Positions 56,057 through 64,000 of a stretch of 64,000 bases of DNA are shown here, in pieces. Position 1 is the stretch's first letter. The number at the start of each line of letters is the position of its first letter. A program made the translations under genes and the position numbers. The notes beneath the pieces are model-generated. The model saw only the letters and a list, made by a program, of their open reading frames with translations, was not told the DNA's origin and did not search any database. Origin of the DNA: an uncultured Eubacteriales bacterium (lineage in GTDB: Bacteria; Bacillota; Clostridia; Oscillospirales; Acutalibacteraceae); NCBI GenBank assembly GCA_910584745.1, contig CAJUDG010000003.1, positions 124,001-188,000 of the forward strand, read 5' to 3'.

Positions 56057-57136
56057 ATGGGAACTATCAGCCTTTGCATGATTGTCAGAGATGAAGAGGA
56101 CGTGCTGGCCCGCTGCCTAAACTCGGCGTCGGGTTTGGTGGATGAGATAGTGATTGTGGACACAGGCTCGACGGACCGCACGAAGGAGATAGCCAAAGGA
56201 TTTACAGATAAGGTCTACGATTTTACATGGATAGACGATTTCGCGGCGGCAAGGAACTATGCTTTTTCCCATGCCGGCTGCGAATACTGCATGTGGCTTG
56301 ACGCTGACGACGTGATGGCGCAGGCTGACAGGGAAAAGTTCCCAGCGCTGAAGGAGAGCCTTGACGGCGGCGTTGACGTAGTGATGATGCCGTACTACAC
56401 AGGATTTGACAGCCAGGGCAGGGTCACCTTCTCGTACTATCGGGAGCGGATAGTGAAAAACGGGGCCGGAATGGTCTGGAAAGGGCGGGTGCACGAGGTC
56501 ATAGAGACCCGGGGGAATGTGCTGTACTCCGACTGCGGCGTAACGCACAGCAAGCTGCACCCCTCCGACCCGGACCGCAACCTGCGCATTTTTGAGAAAA
56601 TGCTTGAGCAGGGGGAGGCCCTTGACCCGCGCCAGCAGTATTATTACGGCCGGGAGCTCTATTACCATGGGCGGTATCGCGAGGCCCTGGACGTGTTGGG
56701 CGAGTTCCTGGATGATGGTCGCGGCTGGCTGGAAAACAGTATTGAGGCCTGCCGCCAGTGTGCGTACTGCTGGTATGCTTTGAGCTGCGAGGATAAGGCG
56801 CTGCAGGCGCTGTTCTCCAGCTTTGCCTACGACGTGCCCAGAGCCGAGACCTGCTGTGACATCGGACGGCACTTCTTTGACCGCCAGCTCTGGGACCGGG
56901 CAGCGTACTGGTACAGCCGGGCGCTGGAATGTGAGCGGGGCGACGGCCGGGGCGGATTCGTCCAGCCGGAAGCTTACGGCTTTTTGCCCTGCATACAGCT
57001 GTGCGTCTGCTACAGCAGGCTTGGGCGGGAGGAGGAGGCCAGGGCGTATAACGAGCGCGCCGCTGGATTTAAGCCGGATTCCCCTGCAGTGGCGTATAAT
57101 CGGGCCTATTTTGAAAGCTTGGATAAACAGAGCTGA
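56057..57136 (+). CDS. Family 2 glycosyltransferase with TPR-like C-terminus
   Basis: A 359-residue cytoplasmic protein. The GT-A domain has ISLCMIVRDEEDVLARCL at the N-terminus, IVIVDTGSTDRT and the DxD-type WLDADD near residue 84. From about residue 185 onward are helical tetratricopeptide-like units (QYYYGRELYYHGRYREALDVL, AAYWYSRALECERG, CVCYSRLGREEEARAYNE). The fold resembles SunS-type peptide glycosyltransferases. It follows the collagen-like gene by 83 bp, so it probably sugars the Thr residues of that stalk, as the linked enzyme does for BclA in Clostridioides difficile. GGGGGAGG precedes ATG 56057. Confidence 0.87.
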   Translation: MGTISLCMIVRDEEDVLARCLNSASGLVDEIVIVDTGSTDRTKEIAKGFTDKVYDFTWIDDFAAARNYAFSHAGCEYCMWLDADDVMAQADREKFPALKESLDGGVDVVMMPYYTGFDSQGRVTFSYYRERIVKNGAGMVWKGRVHEVIETRGNVLYSDCGVTHSKLHPSDPDRNLRIFEKMLEQGEALDPRQQYYYGRELYYHGRYREALDVLGEFLDDGRGWLENSIEACRQCAYCWYALSCEDKALQALFSSFAYDVPRAETCCDIGRHFFDRQLWDRAAYWYSRALECERGDGRGGFVQPEAYGFLPCIQLCVCYSRLGREEEARAYNERAAGFKPDSPAVAYNRAYFESLDKQS

Positions 57137-57148
57137 ATAAAGCGAAAC

Positions 57149-57178
57149 TCCGGCACAGTCTTTGGGGCTGTGCCGGAG
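57149..57178. terminator. Terminator between glycosyltransferase and deoC
   Basis: CTCCGGCACAG (57149-57159) and CTGTGCCGGAG (57168-57178), a perfect 11-bp stem; the plus-strand tail is CTTTATG. Confidence 0.75.
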
Positions 57179-57200
57179 CTTTATGCTGGTGCAGGTATGA

Positions 57201-57884
57201 TTATTCCGCAAAGCCCTCTACAATGGCGACGCCGTTGCTTGTGCCGATACGCGACGCCCCGGCATCCAGCATAGCTAGAGCCTGCTCGGTGGTGCGTATG
57301 CCGCCGGATGCCTTTATCAGCACCTCATCGCCCACGCAGCGCTTCATCAGCCGGATATCCTCCAGGGTCGCGCCGTTGGGCGTCCCCGGAGCAGGTGTGC
57401 CGAAGCCGGTGGAGGTCTTGATAAAGGTGGGCCGCACACGGCAGGCGATCTCGCATAGGCGCTCCTTTTCGTCATCCGTAAGATAGCAGGTCTCGAAGAT
57501 GACCTTGCAGCCCGCGCCAAGCTCCATGCACGCGGCGGTTATCCTGGACATCTCATCCTCCACATGGGCCCAGTCGCCGCTCTTTACGGCCACCAGATCC
57601 ACCACATAGTCTATCTCGCCCGCGCCGTTTTTGATGGCATCCCGGGCCTCGAAGACCTTGCTCTCTATGCTCATCTGCCCCAGAGGAAAGCCCACAGTGG
57701 CGTCGCAGACAACCGGGCTGTCCCCAAGGGTCTCGCGGCAGAGGGACACCACGGCGCTGTTTATGGCGACGGAGTGGAACCCCCAGCGCATTGCGGTCCG
57801 GCAGAGCTCCATAAGGTCCCCGCGGGTGACATTTGCGCGCAGAAGGGTATGGTCGATAGTATTTGCAAGCTGGCTTTTGTTCAT
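57201..57884 (-). CDS. deoC: Deoxyribose-phosphate aldolase
   Basis: A 227-residue TIM-barrel aldolase that splits 2-deoxyribose 5-phosphate into glyceraldehyde 3-phosphate and acetaldehyde. The Schiff-base Lys is K156 in FIKTSTGF, with the supporting K191 in VLIKASGGIRT and Asp92 in GAGEIDYVV. Third gene of a minus-strand unit with a Gfo/Idh oxidoreductase and a membrane-anchored protein (2 and 13 nt gaps), instead of the usual nucleoside phosphorylase genes. Confidence 0.95.
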   Translation of the reverse strand: MNKSQLANTIDHTLLRANVTRGDLMELCRTAMRWGFHSVAINSAVVSLCRETLGDSPVVCDATVGFPLGQMSIESKVFEARDAIKNGAGEIDYVVDLVAVKSGDWAHVEDEMSRITAACMELGAGCKVIFETCYLTDDEKERLCEIACRVRPTFIKTSTGFGTPAPGTPNGATLEDIRLMKRCVGDEVLIKASGGIRTTEQALAMLDAGASRIGTSNGVAIVEGFAE

Positions 57885-57897
57885 ATGAAAACTCCCT

Positions 57898-58524
57898 TTA
57901 TTCTGTTTTTATGCAGCCGCTCTCAAGAAGGGCCCGGTAAATGTCCTCAAAGCCCCCGTCGAAGGAGCCGTCGCCCTTACAGTACTGACACAGGTGCAGC
58001 ACATACTCCGGGCCCTCCTGATATATCTGTATGGTGCTGTCAACGGGCAGCGCGTCCTCCGGCACAGTGACGGTGTACTCCGCGTTTATGCCGTGATAGA
58101 ACCAGTCCGACCGCCCGATATGTACCGGGGCGAACTTCCAGTTTTCCGTGTGGGTCATTGTGTCCGACATATCAAAAGGGTCATAGCCGTACTGGAAGCC
58201 GTAGGCGGGCATAGAGTACACCCCGATATATTCCAGACCCTCATATTCGCCGTCAAGGCTGTCAGCGGCCTTTGGCAGGCCCCAAAAGCCCAGGAACCCC
58301 TGCTCCATAATGGCAAGCCGCCTCACGCCTTCCTTCTCGGCCAGGAGCACCCGCCAGCGGACAGGGTCTGGGTCGTGGTTTATGCCCTCCTCAATGACAA
58401 CGGCATCGCCCTTATACCCGCCCAAGGCCAGGGCCAGAGACACGCTGTTTATCCTGGCGATAATGCCCGCCAGGGCAGCTATGACCAGCACGACGGCGGC
58501 GATTTTAAGCACACGTTTTCTCAT
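57898..58524 (-). CDS. Membrane-anchored protein, unknown
   Basis: A 208-residue protein with an N-terminal signal anchor (MRKRVLKIAAVVLVIAALAGIIARI) and no lipobox. The outside part is rich in aromatic residues (EQGFLGFWGLPKAAD, YSMPAYGFQYGYDPFDMSD, HIGRSDWFYHGINAEYTVTVP) and has a C-x2-C (CQYC) near the end. I recognise no family. It sits between the Gfo/Idh gene and deoC with nearly no gaps, so it is co-expressed with them. Confidence 0.6.
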   Translation of the reverse strand: MRKRVLKIAAVVLVIAALAGIIARINSVSLALALGGYKGDAVVIEEGINHDPDPVRWRVLLAEKEGVRRLAIMEQGFLGFWGLPKAADSLDGEYEGLEYIGVYSMPAYGFQYGYDPFDMSDTMTHTENWKFAPVHIGRSDWFYHGINAEYTVTVPEDALPVDSTIQIYQEGPEYVLHLCQYCKGDGSFDGGFEDIYRALLESGCIKTE

Positions 58525-58526
58525 TC

Positions 58527-59525
58527 TTATTTCCCCTTATCGCTTGGGAACAGAACGCCGGACTCACTGCGCACCTGTTCCATAAACTCGGCCGTTTCAA
58601 CGCTAAGCCGGATGCACTTGGCGTATTCTTCCCGGCTCCCATCGGGATCGGTAATGAAGCGGTAAAAATCCCTGGCCTCGTGGCTCATAAGCAGATACTT
58701 TTCCTCGCGCCCAAATAGGATCTCGGTCGAGCCGTCCTTCATGCGCAGGGACATATTACCGAGGGTCGATATGGACTCCACGGCCACCGTTCCGTCCACA
58801 CCCTGGAAGTCGGACCCGGCGCCCGCCTGGCCCACCTTGGAGTAGGTTATATTCACAAGCTTGTCCTGGTACTCCATTATTATGGCTCCGGACTGGTCCG
58901 CGCCGGTCTTCATCAGCACGCTCCTTGAAGAAAACCGCTCCGGCCTGCCGAAAAGGTACAGCGCCGGGTACACGCAGTACACCCCCAGGTCCATCAGCGC
59001 GCCAGTCTCCATCTTAGGGTTGAAGATATTGGGGAGGCTCCCCCCAAGGTAAGCGTCCAGCTTTGAGGACCGCTGGCAGAAATCCAGCTTTACCATATTT
59101 ATCTGCCCTATCCTGCCCAGAGCTTCCTCCAGTATCTTCCGCTGGGGCAGGTGCATGAACATGATGGCCTCCATGAACACCATGTTCTTCTCAGCCGCCA
59201 GCTCTACCAGCTCCCGGACTTTATCAGCCTGTGCACATAGGGGCTTCTCGCAGATAACGTGCTTGCCGCGGCTCAGTATGGCCCTGCACTGCTCATAGTG
59301 CAGGGCGTTGGGGCTGGCCACATACACCGCGTCCACCTCCGGGCAGGCGGACATTTCCTCAACGTCCGTAAAGCTGTATTCAGCGCCGTGCGTCCTGGCG
59401 AACTCCTCCGCCCGGTCCCTATCCCGGGAGTACACGGCAGAAAGCCGCCAGAGGCCGGTGGACTTTGCGCCGCGGATATATTCCTCGCATATCCAGCCGG
59501 AGCCGATGGTTCCGAAATTAAGCAT
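58527..59525 (-). CDS. Gfo/Idh/MocA family oxidoreductase
   Basis: A 332-residue NAD(P)-dependent oxidoreductase: FGTIGSGWICEEYIRGA at the start, ASPNALHYEQ, the catalytic Lys in ICEKPLCAQ (near residue 95) and LMDLGVYCVYPALYLFG. It resembles trans-1,2-dihydrobenzene-1,2-diol dehydrogenase/1,5-anhydrofructose reductase-like members, so sugar or polyol oxidation is likely. First gene of the unit with the membrane protein and deoC. GGAGAA precedes its ATG. Confidence 0.88.
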   Translation of the reverse strand: MLNFGTIGSGWICEEYIRGAKSTGLWRLSAVYSRDRDRAEEFARTHGAEYSFTDVEEMSACPEVDAVYVASPNALHYEQCRAILSRGKHVICEKPLCAQADKVRELVELAAEKNMVFMEAIMFMHLPQRKILEEALGRIGQINMVKLDFCQRSSKLDAYLGGSLPNIFNPKMETGALMDLGVYCVYPALYLFGRPERFSSRSVLMKTGADQSGAIIMEYQDKLVNITYSKVGQAGAGSDFQGVDGTVAVESISTLGNMSLRMKDGSTEILFGREEKYLLMSHEARDFYRFITDPDGSREEYAKCIRLSVETAEFMEQVRSESGVLFPSDKGK

Positions 59526-59581
59526 TGCATTTCTCCTTTTTGGATTATATAATTAAGAAAAATTAAAAGGTCGTGCTAAAA

Positions 59582-60067
59582 ATGGACATAAAAGAGCTGA
59601 ATGAGTTTTATTACCAGCTTCAAACCAGGTGCAATTCCCTGATGCTGGGCCTGCGCCACAGGATACTGGAAACCGAATATGGATGGTACAACGGCCACTA
59701 CTATAAAAATGAAGAAGGTGAGTATGAGCGCGCGGATTATCCCATACCGGTGATCACCGTCAAGGGTTTGTGCGACATAGAAATAAACCTCGACTCGGTC
59801 AGCGTTACCTCAAAGCGCAACAGGCTCGACACGATGGACTATTCATTCAGTAAGCTTGCCGGGGTCCCATTCGAGGTATTCAGCATTGAGCAGTATCTGG
59901 ATGGGGATTACTATGCCCCGGGCATGAGCATGGAGGACTTCCGGGAGAATATGAGAAAATCCCAGGAGGAGGAACTGGGATTTTCCTTTCAGTTTGATAA
60001 GGATGTGGACAAAGACGAAATGTACGGCTTTGTCAAGCTGCTCAGTCGGGAAGGGTTTTACTATTAA
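59582..60067 (+). CDS. Hypothetical cytoplasmic protein
   Basis: A 161-residue acidic, aromatic-rich protein (LNEFYYQLQTRCNSLMLGLRHRILETEYGWYNGHYY at the start) with no membrane segment. DIEINLDSVSVTSKRNRLDTMDYSF suggests a beta domain followed by helices. I do not recognise the family. ATG 59582 is taken as start, with AAAAGG 12 nt upstream. Its stop overlaps that of the convergent isomerase gene by 4 nt. Confidence 0.6.
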   Translation: MDIKELNEFYYQLQTRCNSLMLGLRHRILETEYGWYNGHYYKNEEGEYERADYPIPVITVKGLCDIEINLDSVSVTSKRNRLDTMDYSFSKLAGVPFEVFSIEQYLDGDYYAPGMSMEDFRENMRKSQEEELGFSFQFDKDVDKDEMYGFVKLLSREGFYY

Positions 60068-60933
60068 GCTTCTTCCCAATACTTTTTAAGGTTTGCAAGC
60101 CCAATGCGTATGGCCGTCAGCGCGGGCTCCATGCCCTCGAACTCGATGGCGATGGTATCATCATACCCAGCGGCCTTGAGAATATGCAGGCACTGCTTCA
60201 CCGGCACGTTGCCGTGGCCTATGATAGTGCCCCTCAGGTAGTTGCCCGCCCTGGTCTGGAAAGCGCCCTCGCCGGGGTCGTCGGCGTAGTAGCTCTTGAT
60301 GATGAAGTCCTTGGCGTGGACATAGCGGGTGTAGGGGGCCACCCTGGCTACAGCCGTGGCCGGGTTCTCGTCGGCACAGGTGAAGTTGCCGATGTCACAT
60401 AGCAGACCGAAGTTCGGATGGTTCACGGTGTTATACAGCAGTTCCACCCGCTCGGAGTCCTGGGAGAAGAACCCATGGTTCTCGGTCATGGTAACAATGC
60501 CCTTTCCAGCAGCATATTCGGCTATCTCACGCACAGATTCCGCCAGTTCTGGTACCAGGGCAGTGTAGCTCTTCGGCGAGCCCTTCTGGCCCATGGTGAT
60601 GTCGTGGCGCATCCGGGGCGCGCCCAATATCTTGGCGATGTCCACCATGCGCTTCACCCGCTCTATCTCGGCCTTTTTGTCGCCGTCGGAGCCGTTCAAA
60701 AGATCCGCGCCCACGGCGAAGGAGGAGATGGGCATACCCTGCTTGTCCGCCTCTTCCCGGAGCCGCTTTGCCGCTTCGGGCATCTCCTCCGGGGAGGAGG
60801 CGCCCATCACAAAATCCACCGCTTCGATAGCGTCAAAGCCGAACTCCTTGGCCTTTGCCACGCACTCTATGGGGGTTATCTCCCCGCTGCGGATGGCGCT
60901 GAAAAAGCTGTAGAGACTTACTGAGAATTTCAT
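60064..60933 (-). CDS. Sugar phosphate isomerase/epimerase
   Basis: A 289-residue xylose-isomerase-like TIM barrel. Metal-site residues are visible in TMTENHGFFSQD (Glu), LLCDIGNFTC (Asp), RYVHAKDF (His) and IAIEFEGME (Glu). The text suits the IolE/IolI/DTE-like group acting on inositol derivatives or ketoses. Start at ATG 60933 (AAAGGATC upstream). Probably co-transcribed with the GyrI-like gene upstream. Not adjacent to a DUF6379-type subunit, unlike the barrel at 50.7 kb. Confidence 0.85.
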   Translation of the reverse strand: MKFSVSLYSFFSAIRSGEITPIECVAKAKEFGFDAIEAVDFVMGASSPEEMPEAAKRLREEADKQGMPISSFAVGADLLNGSDGDKKAEIERVKRMVDIAKILGAPRMRHDITMGQKGSPKSYTALVPELAESVREIAEYAAGKGIVTMTENHGFFSQDSERVELLYNTVNHPNFGLLCDIGNFTCADENPATAVARVAPYTRYVHAKDFIIKSYYADDPGEGAFQTRAGNYLRGTIIGHGNVPVKQCLHILKAAGYDDTIAIEFEGMEPALTAIRIGLANLKKYWEEA

Positions 60934-60986
60934 AAGAATGATCCTTTCTGATAATATATTATAATAAAGTTTGGTGGGACGGCAGA

Positions 60987-61454
60987 TTAGTTTTCCATGA
61001 GCTTCACAGGGACGAAGCACTCCATCACAGCATAGCCCTGAGCCTTTATAAGCTTCGGCGGGGTTATGATATGCCCCATAGAGTAGTGCCCAGGCCGCTC
61101 GTCCAGCTCGAGAACATCATTTTTCCCTATATACTCGAGAGCCTCCTGATACAGCTTTTTATTTGCCTCATCGTCGTGGTCGCGGTAGGTGTATGTAAGA
61201 TACATCCCGCCGTCAAATTCAACTTTGGCAAAGCCGCCGTCGGGCATACCGTCTCCGGGGACATACCACCACTCCGGCCCTCCTGTCTCCTTATTAAAGA
61301 ACAGGAAATCCCTGGGCGGGTCATTGTCGGGGGCTATAGCGCTAAAGTATGCATTAAACTTGCCCAAAATGCTGTCGGGCGAGAAATCAAACTCAGGGGC
61401 TGGCCCGGAGGTGACAGCGGTGAATGGGGGAATGGAAATAATGCGGAAATCCAT
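60987..61454 (-). CDS. GyrI-like small-molecule-binding domain protein
   Basis: A 155-residue single-domain protein. MDFRIISIPPFTAVTSGP at the start and WWYVPGDGMPDGGFAKVEFDGGMYLTYTYRDHD, followed by PGHYSMGHIITPP, resemble the effector-binding (SOUL/GyrI-like) domain that occurs alone or behind AraC and MerR regulators. It has no DNA-binding part. Role unknown; related free-standing domains bind or degrade small amphipathic compounds. Confidence 0.55.
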   Translation of the reverse strand: MDFRIISIPPFTAVTSGPAPEFDFSPDSILGKFNAYFSAIAPDNDPPRDFLFFNKETGGPEWWYVPGDGMPDGGFAKVEFDGGMYLTYTYRDHDDEANKKLYQEALEYIGKNDVLELDERPGHYSMGHIITPPKLIKAQGYAVMECFVPVKLMEN

Positions 61455-61498
61455 ATTGAAACTCCTTTAAATGTTATTGTACCGGGAACAATCCGACG

Positions 61499-62575
61499 TT
61501 AATCGCCGAAGCTGATACCGATCTGCCTTGCGGCCTGTATCTCCCCGCAGTCCACCGGCACAGATTTCAGCTTGCCAGCGACCTCCTCCAGGGGCACCGG
61601 CACGCACTGGCCGTTCACCATACCCACCATCACGCCGAAGGTTTTTTCCTTCACGAACTTAGCCGCCGTAGCGCCAAGCCTTGTGCAGAGCACCCTGTCA
61701 TAGGCGCAGGGGCTGCCGCCCCGCTGGAAGTGGCCGGGCACGCAGACGCGTATCTCGTTGTCGATCTTATCCTGGAGTTCCTCAGCGATGCGGTAAACGA
61801 TAGAGGGATAGTTCTCCTCGGCCCGCTTCTTTTTGAACTCCTTTTTGGAGAGCTTTGCCTCCTCCTTGGAGACAGCGCCCTCGGCCACGGCCAGGATGGA
61901 AAACTTCTTGCCGTTATCAATGCGGCTGTTAAGGGTCTTCGCCACCTTATTGATGTCATAGGGTATCTCAGGCAGCAGTATAACGTCAGCGCCGCCGGCA
62001 ACGCCGGCAGAAAGGGTCAGCCATCCAACCTTATGGCCCATGACCTCCACGATAAAGATACGGCCGTGGGAGGTTGCGGTGGAGTGCAGGCAGTCGATGA
62101 CATTGGTGGCCACCTCAACAGCGCTGTGATAGCCGAAGGTCACATCCGTGCCCCAGACGTCGTTGTCGATGGTCTTGGGCAGGTGTATGACGTTGAGGCC
62201 CTCCTCCCGAAGGAGGTTAGCGGTCTTCTGGGTGCCGTTTCCGCCCAGGATGACCAGGCAGTCCAGCTTCATCTTCTTATAGTGGGATTTCATGGCCGCA
62301 ACCTTGTCGACACTGTTCTCATCGATGACCCGGATGGTCTTGAAGGGCTGGCGGGAGGTGCCCAGGATGGTGCCGCCCTCCGTCAGGATGCCGGAGAAGT
62401 CCGAGGGCTCCATCAGCTTATACTCGCCGAAGATAAGGCCCTTATAGCCGTCCTTGATGCCGTATATCTCCACATTCTTGCCGAACTCCTCATAGAGCCC
62501 CTTGGCAACGCCGCGTATAGCCGGGTTCAGTCCCTGGCAGTCGCCGCCGCTTGTCAAAATGCCTACTCGTTTCAT
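61499..62575 (-). CDS. pfkA: 6-phosphofructokinase, group III-like
   Basis: A 358-residue glycolytic enzyme that phosphorylates fructose 6-phosphate. Conserved sites: GILTSGGDCQGLNPAIRG at the start, PKTIDNDVWGTDVTFGYHSA (residues 133-152), VEVMGHKVGWL and GHFQRGGSP. The donor loop reads GGNGT (111-115), with Asn113 where ATP enzymes have Asp (GGDGS), and Lys134 in PKTIDND is the residue found in pyrophosphate and mixed-donor forms; classical ATP forms have Gly. The donor therefore cannot be taken as ATP without test. AGGAAGG precedes ATG 62575. Downstream of ppk1 by 26 nt. Confidence 0.93.
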   Translation of the reverse strand: MKRVGILTSGGDCQGLNPAIRGVAKGLYEEFGKNVEIYGIKDGYKGLIFGEYKLMEPSDFSGILTEGGTILGTSRQPFKTIRVIDENSVDKVAAMKSHYKKMKLDCLVILGGNGTQKTANLLREEGLNVIHLPKTIDNDVWGTDVTFGYHSAVEVATNVIDCLHSTATSHGRIFIVEVMGHKVGWLTLSAGVAGGADVILLPEIPYDINKVAKTLNSRIDNGKKFSILAVAEGAVSKEEAKLSKKEFKKKRAEENYPSIVYRIAEELQDKIDNEIRVCVPGHFQRGGSPCAYDRVLCTRLGATAAKFVKEKTFGVMVGMVNGQCVPVPLEEVAGKLKSVPVDCGEIQAARQIGISFGD

Positions 62576-62601
62576 AGTAAATCATCCTTCCTGTTATAAT
62601 T

Positions 62602-64000
62602 TTATCTTACATCCTCTGCCGAGTGTATGGGTATAAGCGGGCTGTCGTTTTCTACATGCTGCAGGGCCTTTAGCCGGTCCTGGGCCTGCTTATAGAAGGT
62701 CAACTGGCTGCTAAAAGCCGCCCGGCCCCTGCGGTTCACGTGCTGATAGCTGGTGTCCGGCTGCATGACCCGGGCGTTGGTGTTGTCAGAAAGCAGGGTG
62801 TCCAAAATTCCAAAGGCCCGCTCCTTCAGATCAGCGTCCTCGATAGGGAAGACAAGCTCCACACGGCGGTCCAGGTTCCTGGGCATCCAGTCGGCGCTGC
62901 CCATATATATTTTCGGGTCGCCGCCGTTTTCAAAGCGGAATATGCGGCTATGCTCCAAAAGCTGGCCCACGATGCTGATTATCTGTATATTTTCGCTGAC
63001 CCCGGGCAGTCCGGGTATCAGGCAGCAGATGCCCCGCACCACCACCTTCACCGGCACACCGGCCAAACTGGCCTCATAGAGCATGGAGATTATCTCCGGG
63101 TCCACCAGGGAGTTCACCTTGGCCGTAATGCCGCAGGGCAGGCCCTTTTTCGCGTTCTCCGTCTCGATCTTGATGCGCCGCACGAAGAAGCTTCTGAGCC
63201 CGTGTGGGGCCACGGCGAAGTGCTGATACTCCGGCGGGCGGGAGTATCCGGTTATCACATTAAAGAGGGAGGAGGCATCCGCGCCATACTGGCTGTTGCA
63301 GGTAAAGAGCCCCACGTCCGTGTATATCTTGGCGGTGGAGTCGTTATAGTTGCCGGTGCCCAGGTGCAGGTAGCGGCGTATACCGTCCTCCTCCCGGCGC
63401 ACCACCAGGGCGATCTTGCAGTGGGTCTTCAAGCCGTGCAGGCCGTATATGACGTGGCACCCGGCCTTCTCCAGCTTCTGTGCCCAGTTGATGTTGTTCT
63501 CCTCGTCAAAGCGGGCCTTAAGCTCTACCAGCACTGTCACCTGCTTGCCGTTCTCTGCGGCGCGTATGAGGGCGGCGATGATGGGGGAGTTGCCGCTGAC
63601 ACGGTACAATGTCTGCTTGATGGCCAGCACATCCTCGTCCTCGGCGGCCTGCTCGATGAACTTCACCACGCAGTCGAAGCTCTCATAGGGGTGGTGCACC
63701 ATTCTGTCCTTGTCCCGTATGGCGGCGAAGATGTCGTCATACCCCCAGAAATCTGCCGGGGCCACCGGGGTTATGGGCTTAAAGCACATGTCCTCGCAGC
63801 CCTTTATTCCCGCGAACTTTGAGAAGAAGGTAAGGTCCAGGGGCCCCGCCAGCTGGTATATCTCGTTCTTCTTTATTTTAAGCTGGTCGATAAGGAAGCT
63901 GCGCAGGTCCTTATCGCATTTTTGCAGCAGCTCCAACCTGACGGGCCGTCCGCGCTTTCTGCGCTTGATGGACTTCTTCACCTCGCTCATGAAGTCCTCG
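62602..64000 (-). CDS. ppk1: Polyphosphate kinase 1, N-terminus beyond the window
   Basis: The minus-strand frame is open through base 64000, so the gene starts outside; an ATG at 63990 is internal (EDFM). The visible 460-odd residues are the C-terminal part of PPK1, with the two phospholipase-D-like domains: HGLKTHCKIALVVRRE with the phosphorylated His, YLHLGTGNYNDSTAKIYTDVGL, FFVRRIKIETENAKKG and SADWMPRNLDRRVE. PPK1 makes polyphosphate from ATP reversibly. Probably in one unit with pfkA. With the VTC-type polymerase at 33 kb, the genome has two unrelated polyphosphate makers. Confidence 0.96.
   Translation of the reverse strand, partial: EDFMSEVKKSIKRRKRGRPVRLELLQKCDKDLRSFLIDQLKIKKNEIYQLAGPLDLTFFSKFAGIKGCEDMCFKPITPVAPADFWGYDDIFAAIRDKDRMVHHPYESFDCVVKFIEQAAEDEDVLAIKQTLYRVSGNSPIIAALIRAAENGKQVTVLVELKARFDEENNINWAQKLEKAGCHVIYGLHGLKTHCKIALVVRREEDGIRRYLHLGTGNYNDSTAKIYTDVGLFTCNSQYGADASSLFNVITGYSRPPEYQHFAVAPHGLRSFFVRRIKIETENAKKGLPCGITAKVNSLVDPEIISMLYEASLAGVPVKVVVRGICCLIPGLPGVSENIQIISIVGQLLEHSRIFRFENGGDPKIYMGSADWMPRNLDRRVELVFPIEDADLKERAFGILDTLLSDNTNARVMQPDTSYQHVNRRGRAAFSSQLTFYKQAQDRLKALQHVENDSPLIPIHSAEDVR

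Noticed and set aside
61730..62599. Long plus-strand frame opposite pfkA
   Set aside because: A shadow of a highly conserved glycolytic gene; the translation is low-complexity and has no start signal.
62740..63822. Long plus-strand frame opposite ppk1
   Set aside because: Antisense to an unmistakable PPK1 sequence, with no motif or ribosome site of its own.

Overview
The window reads as a stretch of GC-rich chromosome from an endospore-forming member of the Clostridia, most likely an Oscillospiraceae/Ruminococcaceae-type gut anaerobe. The grounds are a complete spoIIIA operon behind a sigma-E-like promoter, the tepA-uppP-spoIIIE cluster, a collagen-like exosporium-type protein, fermentative PduL phosphotransacylase, a lysine-riboswitch-controlled NhaC carrier and a cluster that looks like gut C-glycoside cleavage. 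I see no rRNA, tRNA, CRISPR array, phage or insertion sequence. Almost all promoters that can be read are TTGxxx-17 bp-TATAAT-like, and hairpin terminators are abundant, so transcription units can be drawn with some confidence. Both edges cut genes: a sulfatase on the left and polyphosphate kinase (ppk1) on the right.

Layout. 1-4.6 kb: 3' part of a sulfatase, then a YtrA-type GntR/ABC transporter operon with a perfect operator. 4.7-7.4 kb (minus): two flavodoxin-fold proteins and release factor 3. 7.7-9.0 kb: two secreted surface-type proteins, the second with its membrane anchor displaced into another frame. 9.1-13.6 kb: spoIIIAA-AH, with an unusually short SpoIIIAD. 13.8-18.4 kb: TepA, UppP and SpoIIIE/FtsK. 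18.4-21.5 kb: feoA-feoA-feoB plus a Cys-rich Feo partner under DtxR-like boxes. 21.6-26.8 kb: a PASTA pseudokinase, an MreB-like protein, a flippase-like membrane protein, a histidine phosphatase and a family 4 uracil-DNA glycosylase. 26.9-30.2 kb: methyltransferase, PduL and a Tet(M)-like GTPase. 30.2-35.5 kb (minus): a two-component system and a VTC-type polyphosphate polymerase/DUF4956/CotH kinase operon. 35.6-40.6 kb: tgt, yajC, TIGR04086, DUF4349, DUF3737 and YwaF-like proteins. 40.6-45.4 kb: three genes under RNA control in a row (an attenuated methyltransferase, a lysine-riboswitch NhaC carrier and an ABC transporter behind a small ORF and a hairpin over its ribosome binding site). 45.4-48 kb: NfeD, an SPFH protein and an Ord-like dehydrogenase. 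48-52 kb: a Crp/Fnr regulator divergent from a three-gene operon resembling C-deglycosylation enzymes. 52-57.2 kb: lipoprotein, alpha-glucosidase, collagen-like protein and its probable glycosyltransferase. 57.2-64 kb: deoC, a Gfo/Idh oxidoreductase, a sugar isomerase, 6-phosphofructokinase and ppk1.

The points most worth following are: the aromatic-rich leader peptide with a mutually exclusive terminator/antiterminator before the methyltransferase at 40.8 kb; the small ORF and SD-masking hairpin before the ABC transporter at 43.7 kb; the C-deglycosylation-like operon with a Crp/Fnr-type palindrome placed at about -41.5; the zinc-ribbon PASTA pseudokinase that has lost every catalytic motif; the half-length SpoIIIAD; the frame-displaced anchor at 8.9 kb; and the 36-bp hairpin that covers the start region of the gene after yajC. 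Functions are assigned from reading the translated sequences against remembered families; no search was run.
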